64,000 nucleotides of DNA from an uncultured Clostridia bacterium (GTDB lineage Bacteria; Bacillota; Clostridia; Oscillospirales; Ruminococcaceae), in contig CAMVNQ010000005.1 in NCBI GenBank assembly GCA_947168885.1, positions 1-64,000 on the forward strand. Reading direction: 5' to 3'. The translations under genes were made by a program, and so were the position numbers. The first letter of the stretch is position 1. Each line of letters opens with the position of its first letter. Positions 60,548-64,000 of this stretch are shown here, piece by piece. The notes under the pieces were generated by a model. The model worked only from the letters and a program-made list of their open reading frames with translations. It was not told the origin of the DNA and did not search any database.

Positions 60548-61769
60548 GCAGATCCCTTCCTTCCACTATGATGTTTTCGTAAAGCGAAAGATAACCATTC
60601 TCGTCGGTCGTATCGGCAACGAGCGTGTAGTCTTCTCTTGAAAGTATCTGTCTCACCTTGCGGAACTTCGCTACAATACCGTCCTGGACGTAAACTCCGA
60701 TAGAGCCGTCCTCGTCGCTCATACGAAGCGCGCTGTTCGGGATATTGATCCCCTGATAATCCTCAAGGAGCAGTCTTGCCTGTGTTGTGCGCGAATCTAT
60801 GAAATCCGCAAGAAACATATCACATTTGAACACCGCTATGCTTCGTCCGTCTTCAAGACGTTTGAGACTAACGATGTCCGCTTTTACATTCTGACCCGAT
60901 GAACCGATGCGAAGCGTGACCTGTGCACCTTCGAAAACCGTTCCGAGACGCACCGTGTCGAGAATAGCCGCCATATACCATGTATAATCGCTGACGAGCT
61001 TTCCGATAACACCTGCGGGATTCTCCTGACGAGGTTCTGCTGAGGTTATCTTCTCTATATCCTCTGCCGTAAGGTCAAATACAGTCTTGCTGTTCAGTTT
61101 GTCCTCATATCCATCAACCTTGCTGATGAAGTAGCCGGTCTCTGTAATCCTGATCTCGTAAGGTTCTGATGTTATCTTAGCTTTAAGACCAAGTATCTCG
61201 TTGTCAATAGCACTTATCTTCTCATCGAAAGAAGTCTCTGTGCCCTTGACGATCTCACGCTTGCTCTGAAGGTCGAGAATATCGTTCTTTATTGCAGATG
61301 CCGACTTATAATCGCCTTCATACAGGTACTTCATAAGCTGTGAATGTTTTTCGGTTATCTGGTTTGAGAACGATTCAAGCTGAGACGTATCAGCTCCGAC
61401 AAGGCTCTGTGCGTCATTAAGAATATTTCTCTGAGCCATAAGGTCTTCGATCTGCTGACGGAGCACGATGTCGCTCCTGTTCCTATAGACCTGAGCAATT
61501 ACCGCTGTCTTACCGATTTTAGACCCGTCGGTATGGGTATAACTCACTATACCGCCGTTCGCATTGTACGAAACAAGCTTTTCGTCACGCACATACACGC
61601 CCTTGAAGCCGATAGACTCTGTGGCTGTATAAAGTGTAGCGACTTCTGTTCTTACAGACGAGCCGAAAAATATCATTGCCTGACTTATGACCATAATGAG
61701 GAAGAATATGCCTATGACGCCCCAGATGATCCTTGTCGTGACGGCACGTCTTTTATCGGGCTCTGCCAT
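60525..61769 (-). CDS. HlyD-family adaptor-like membrane protein
   Basis: 414 residues. One N-terminal membrane helix (about 13-35) followed by a barrel-sandwich (lipoyl-like) half, a coiled-coil hairpin (about 95-205) and returning beta domains with RITETGYFISKVDGYE and later ILDTVRLGTVFEGAQVTLRIG. This is the membrane-fusion-protein layout, but the host looks monoderm and no transporter gene is adjacent. The position between hfq and yggS in a division cluster hints at a cell-envelope role instead of efflux. Unknown function. Confidence 0.8.
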   Translation of the reverse strand: MAEPDKRRAVTTRIIWGVIGIFFLIMVISQAMIFFGSSVRTEVATLYTATESIGFKGVYVRDEKLVSYNANGGIVSYTHTDGSKIGKTAVIAQVYRNRSDIVLRQQIEDLMAQRNILNDAQSLVGADTSQLESFSNQITEKHSQLMKYLYEGDYKSASAIKNDILDLQSKREIVKGTETSFDEKISAIDNEILGLKAKITSEPYEIRITETGYFISKVDGYEDKLNSKTVFDLTAEDIEKITSAEPRQENPAGVIGKLVSDYTWYMAAILDTVRLGTVFEGAQVTLRIGSSGQNVKADIVSLKRLEDGRSIAVFKCDMFLADFIDSRTTQARLLLEDYQGINIPNSALRMSDEDGSIGVYVQDGIVAKFRKVRQILSREDYTLVADTTDENGYLSLYENIIVEGRDLHEGKIIA

Positions 61770-61772
61770 TTA

Positions 61773-62030
61773 TCACTGATCCTTTGCTTCCCCGTCTTCC
61801 TTGTCGAAAGCATCGAGCAGGGAAATCGGTCTCAAAGGTGTTATCGTAGAGATAGCATGCTTATATATGAGATTCTGTTTGCCGTCGGTATCGAGGATAA
61901 CCGTGTAGTTGTCGAATCCCTTTACGATGCCCTTGAACTGGAATCCGTTTGTAATGTAGATAGTAACGGGGATCCTGTCTTTTCTTGACTGGTTGAGAAA
62001 AACGTCCTGAAGATTAAGTTCCTTAGCCAT
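61773..62030 (-). CDS. hfq: RNA chaperone Hfq
   Basis: 85 residues. Sm1 region [20 protein letters not shown] and [20 protein letters not shown]; Sm2 signature IYKHAIST with the conserved Lys-His. Forms a hexamer that binds small RNAs and mRNAs. SD GGAGG. A short acidic tail follows the Sm core. Downstream of miaA, a conserved pair in many bacteria. Confidence 0.97.
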   Translation of the reverse strand: MAKELNLQDVFLNQSRKDRIPVTIYITNGFQFKGIVKGFDNYTVILDTDGKQNLIYKHAISTITPLRPISLLDAFDKEDGEAKDQ

Positions 62031-62181
62031 GATAAACCTCCAAGCTCAACTAAATGAGCGTCCGCAGCCTATAAAGCCGCTAAATATTTTATCTTTCTGC
62101 CGGCATTGTGCACGCCGTAAAAAGGCTTTGTAAAGGCAAACAGCAAAAATTGCCGCACCATATCACAATACCATACTGATT

Positions 62182-62190
62182 ATTATATCA
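62182..62190 (-). promoter_or_regulatory. Candidate extended -10 promoter of hfq
   Basis: Minus strand TGATATAAT (62190-62182) just after the miaA stop. No convincing -35; the leader to hfq would be about 145 nt. Confidence 0.4.
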
Positions 62191-62197
62191 TACTTTT

Positions 62198-63118
62198 TTA
62201 TAAAAAGCTATATTTTTTTATTAATTTTTCTGCATTTATTACAATTTCACCATATTCTACATCTTTCGGAGCTAAAATATGTTCAATTCGACTATCCTTT
62301 TTAAACCATGTAAGCTGTCTTTTCGCATATCTCCGTGTCTCTCGTTTCAGAGTTTCAACGCATTCCGCAAGACTAAGCACTCCGTCGATGCAGGGCTTTA
62401 ATTCCTTATAACCTATCGCCTGTGATGCGGTGACATAATCCGTGTGTGTGAAGAATTCACGCGTTTCGGCTTCAAGACCGGCTTCAAGCATCATATCAAC
62501 ACGCCTGTCGATACGCTCATACAATACCTCACGCGGGTGATCTATCATCATCATGCACGGCTCGTAAGGCGAAGGATTGAGGCGGCTCAAAGCCTTCTGC
62601 TCCGTCATCGTCTTGCCGCTAAGCTTATAGACCTCAAGCGCACGTATTATGCGTTTAAGGTTGTTCTCGTGGAGTTGACCGGCTGCTTCAGGATCGACAT
62701 TCCGCAGCATATCAAGAACATACGCATTACCTTTTTCTACTGCGAGAGCGTTCAGTTCTGCACGATACGACGGGTCACTTCCTGTGTCGTCAAACTCTAT
62801 GTTATCAATGAGCGAATTTATGTACAATCCTGTTCCGCCGCATATTACAGGCAGTTTTCCGCGCGCATGTATGTCAGCGATAACGTCACGAGCCATTGTG
62901 ACATAGTCCGCCACAGAAAACGGCTCGGTAGGCTCAAGAAAATCCATAAGGTGATGCGGAATACCCATTTTCTCTTCCTCGGTCGGTTTCGCGCTCGCTA
63001 TGTTCATTCCTTTATAGATCTGCATAGAATCGGCAGAAACGATTTCCCCGCCGAACTCTCTCGCAATATCTACAGCAAGCTTCGTTTTTCCCGAGGCTGT
63101 CGGTCCGCAGACCACCAC
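62198..63118 (-). CDS. miaA: tRNA dimethylallyltransferase MiaA (start uncertain)
   Basis: 306 residues if GTG at 63118 is used. Walker A GPTASGKTK (about 5-13), DSMQIYKGMNIASAKP and GGTGLYINSLI are classic MiaA motifs for adding the dimethylallyl group to A37 of tRNA. The GTG lacks an SD. In the same frame TKKIFVV precedes it, and an ATG with correct position (63140) lies one base out of frame, so either a 1-nt insertion or an unusual start codon is present. Located between an anchored unknown and hfq. Confidence 0.9.
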   Translation of the reverse strand: MVVCGPTASGKTKLAVDIAREFGGEIVSADSMQIYKGMNIASAKPTEEEKMGIPHHLMDFLEPTEPFSVADYVTMARDVIADIHARGKLPVICGGTGLYINSLIDNIEFDDTGSDPSYRAELNALAVEKGNAYVLDMLRNVDPEAAGQLHENNLKRIIRALEVYKLSGKTMTEQKALSRLNPSPYEPCMMMIDHPREVLYERIDRRVDMMLEAGLEAETREFFTHTDYVTASQAIGYKELKPCIDGVLSLAECVETLKRETRRYAKRQLTWFKKDSRIEHILAPKDVEYGEIVINAEKLIKKYSFL

Positions 63119-63141
63119 GACAAAAATCTTCTTCGTTCATA

Positions 63142-63765
63142 TCACTCACTTTCGTGCACGATTTTGTATATGCAATCGCACCAGTAAATTCTTACCCGTA
63201 CATATTCTCCGAAAAAAAGCGGGTCTTCGAGTCTCCACGGACTTTCCCGACCGTCATTTCCGCGAAATAATGTGACCGGCTCGCCGCTTTCCTCATACAA
63301 AACTCCCAACGTATCGTTTATCCGCACAGCTTTCAGACCGTCCGAGTCATAATAAAGCGCTGTCTTGGCATCAATAACCCGTACAGGTTTGTCAGCGTTC
63401 TGCTCCGCGGAACGTTGTTCATCTATTTCATAAACATCACCGTTTTCGTCAAGCATGAATCCGACACCTGTTTCATGCGTATCTGCAAAAGCAGCGATCT
63501 CACCGGAAAACCCGACCGCACCGAAAACACCGTTGTCCTTATCGGTGTATATGACCATATCGTTCTTTATATCTACTACCCTGTGATCTCTGTCGAAAGC
63601 CATTACTTTTTCAAGTTTGTGGCTGCCGTTCAGATAAATCACATCCGGCGTGCCGATCCCGCCGAAAAGCCATGGTCGGCTGCTGATATACATTCCGATC
63701 ATCAATGCCGAAACAGCAAGGACAGTTATGATAACAGCAGAAATAACGATCTTTCCCTTTTTCAT
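63142..63765 (-). CDS. Anchored protein of unknown function
   Basis: 207 residues. Short basic head, one membrane helix (about 6-28, VISAVIITVLAVSALMIGMYI), and an outer beta-rich domain with repeated short strands (VVDIKNDMVIYTDKDNGVFGAVGF, VYEIDEQ, ALYYDSDGLKAVRI) suggestive of a small propeller or sandwich. Lies between mutL and miaA, which are often adjacent, so it looks like an insertion into a conserved pair. No family recognised. Confidence 0.7.
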   Translation of the reverse strand: MKKGKIVISAVIITVLAVSALMIGMYISSRPWLFGGIGTPDVIYLNGSHKLEKVMAFDRDHRVVDIKNDMVIYTDKDNGVFGAVGFSGEIAAFADTHETGVGFMLDENGDVYEIDEQRSAEQNADKPVRVIDAKTALYYDSDGLKAVRINDTLGVLYEESGEPVTLFRGNDGRESPWRLEDPLFFGEYVRVRIYWCDCIYKIVHESE

Positions 63766-63807
63766 GCGCTTTACTCCGTTATTATCATTGAGCCGGTCTG
63801 ACAGTTA

Positions 63808-64000
63808 TCACTGTATCCTGCTGAAATACTTTTCAAGCTCGTATTCGGTTAGCTTTAGCATTATCGGTCTGCCATGCGGACAGAAACGGATACGGTCATC
63901 GACCCAGACCTCGTTAGCAAGCGCTTCAAGTTCCTCACGCGTGTTGTTGTCATGCGCTTTTATCGCGGATTTGCATGCACGGGTGTGCTGAAAGTCGCCG
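63808..64000 (-). CDS. mutL: DNA mismatch repair protein MutL, C-terminal fragment
   Basis: Partial: only the last 64 codons lie inside the window, running off the right edge. The fragment contains ACKSAIKA and CPHGRPIMLKLTEYELEKYF, the C-terminal dimerisation/endonuclease-site motifs of MutL. MutL couples mismatch recognition by MutS to strand removal. Position upstream of miaA fits the common mutL-miaA-hfq order. Confidence 0.9.
   Translation of the reverse strand, partial: GDFQHTRACKSAIKAHDNNTREELEALANEVWVDDRIRFCPHGRPIMLKLTEYELEKYFSRIQ

Overview
The window reads as chromosomal core DNA from a monoderm Clostridia bacterium, most likely an Oscillospiraceae/Ruminococcus-type organism (inference). 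Supporting signs are ylxM-ffh, DnaD plus a DnaI/DnaC-type helicase loader, SepF-YlmH-DivIVA, a split transketolase, a lysine riboswitch, extended -10 promoters, and a choice-of-anchor-A surface protein beside a type IV pilus (T4P) locus. I saw no rRNA, tRNA, CRISPR array or intact transposase.

Layout. 1-1646: a repeat-rich surface protein running off the left edge. 2084-7379 (minus): a T4P operon coding for a transglutaminase-like lipoprotein, PilC/GspF, four small one-helix pilin-like proteins and PilT. 7628-10947 (plus): ylxM-ffh-rpsP-khpA, a terminator, then a cyclophilin lipoprotein. 10998-12826 (minus): a CBS/CorC-type membrane protein and an NfeD-like partner. 12912-13201: an almost fully base-paired non-coding element. 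13207-16793 (minus): two lipoproteins (one with a vWA domain) behind helically phased TGTAAC repeats. 17041-20374 (minus): pgk, two tiny membrane-protein genes, tpiA and gpmA. 20638-30230 (plus): a divergent type IIA topoisomerase pair, DnaD-like and DnaI/DnaC-like proteins, der, plsY and an SGNH esterase. 30248-31973: a truncated membrane-protein paralogue, an unrecognised 150-residue protein and the intact membrane paralogue. 32084-35716 (plus): a lysine riboswitch controlling asd-dapA-dapB and a stand-alone tandem ACT protein.

The second half is mostly minus strand. 35789-38369: a GNAT protein, a GltD-type FeS/FAD oxidoreductase and a MORN-repeat membrane protein, with a palindromic element upstream. 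38642-43114: tuf, fusA, rpsG and rpsL (transcribed rpsL to tuf), with promoters in front of rpsL and tuf. 43290-50697: rpoC and rpoB; RpoB carries a long acidic tail. 51132-52169 (plus): gap. 52320-64000 (transcribed right to left): mutL (partial), an anchored unknown, miaA, hfq, an HlyD-like adaptor, yggS, sepF, ylmH, divIVA, lspA, an rluA-family gene, a HAD phosphatase, a PNPOx-like protein, a GNAT protein and the two transketolase halves.

The most interesting non-routine signals are the cloverleaf element at 12912-13201, the WalR/PhoP-like phased repeats at 16847-16967, the pilin-like cassette headed by a transglutaminase, the topoisomerase whose quinolone-contact residues differ from the usual Ser/Asp, the detached LysC-like ACT protein ending the lysine operon, and the truncated paralogue at 30248. 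All functional calls come from reading motifs by eye; no database search was run.
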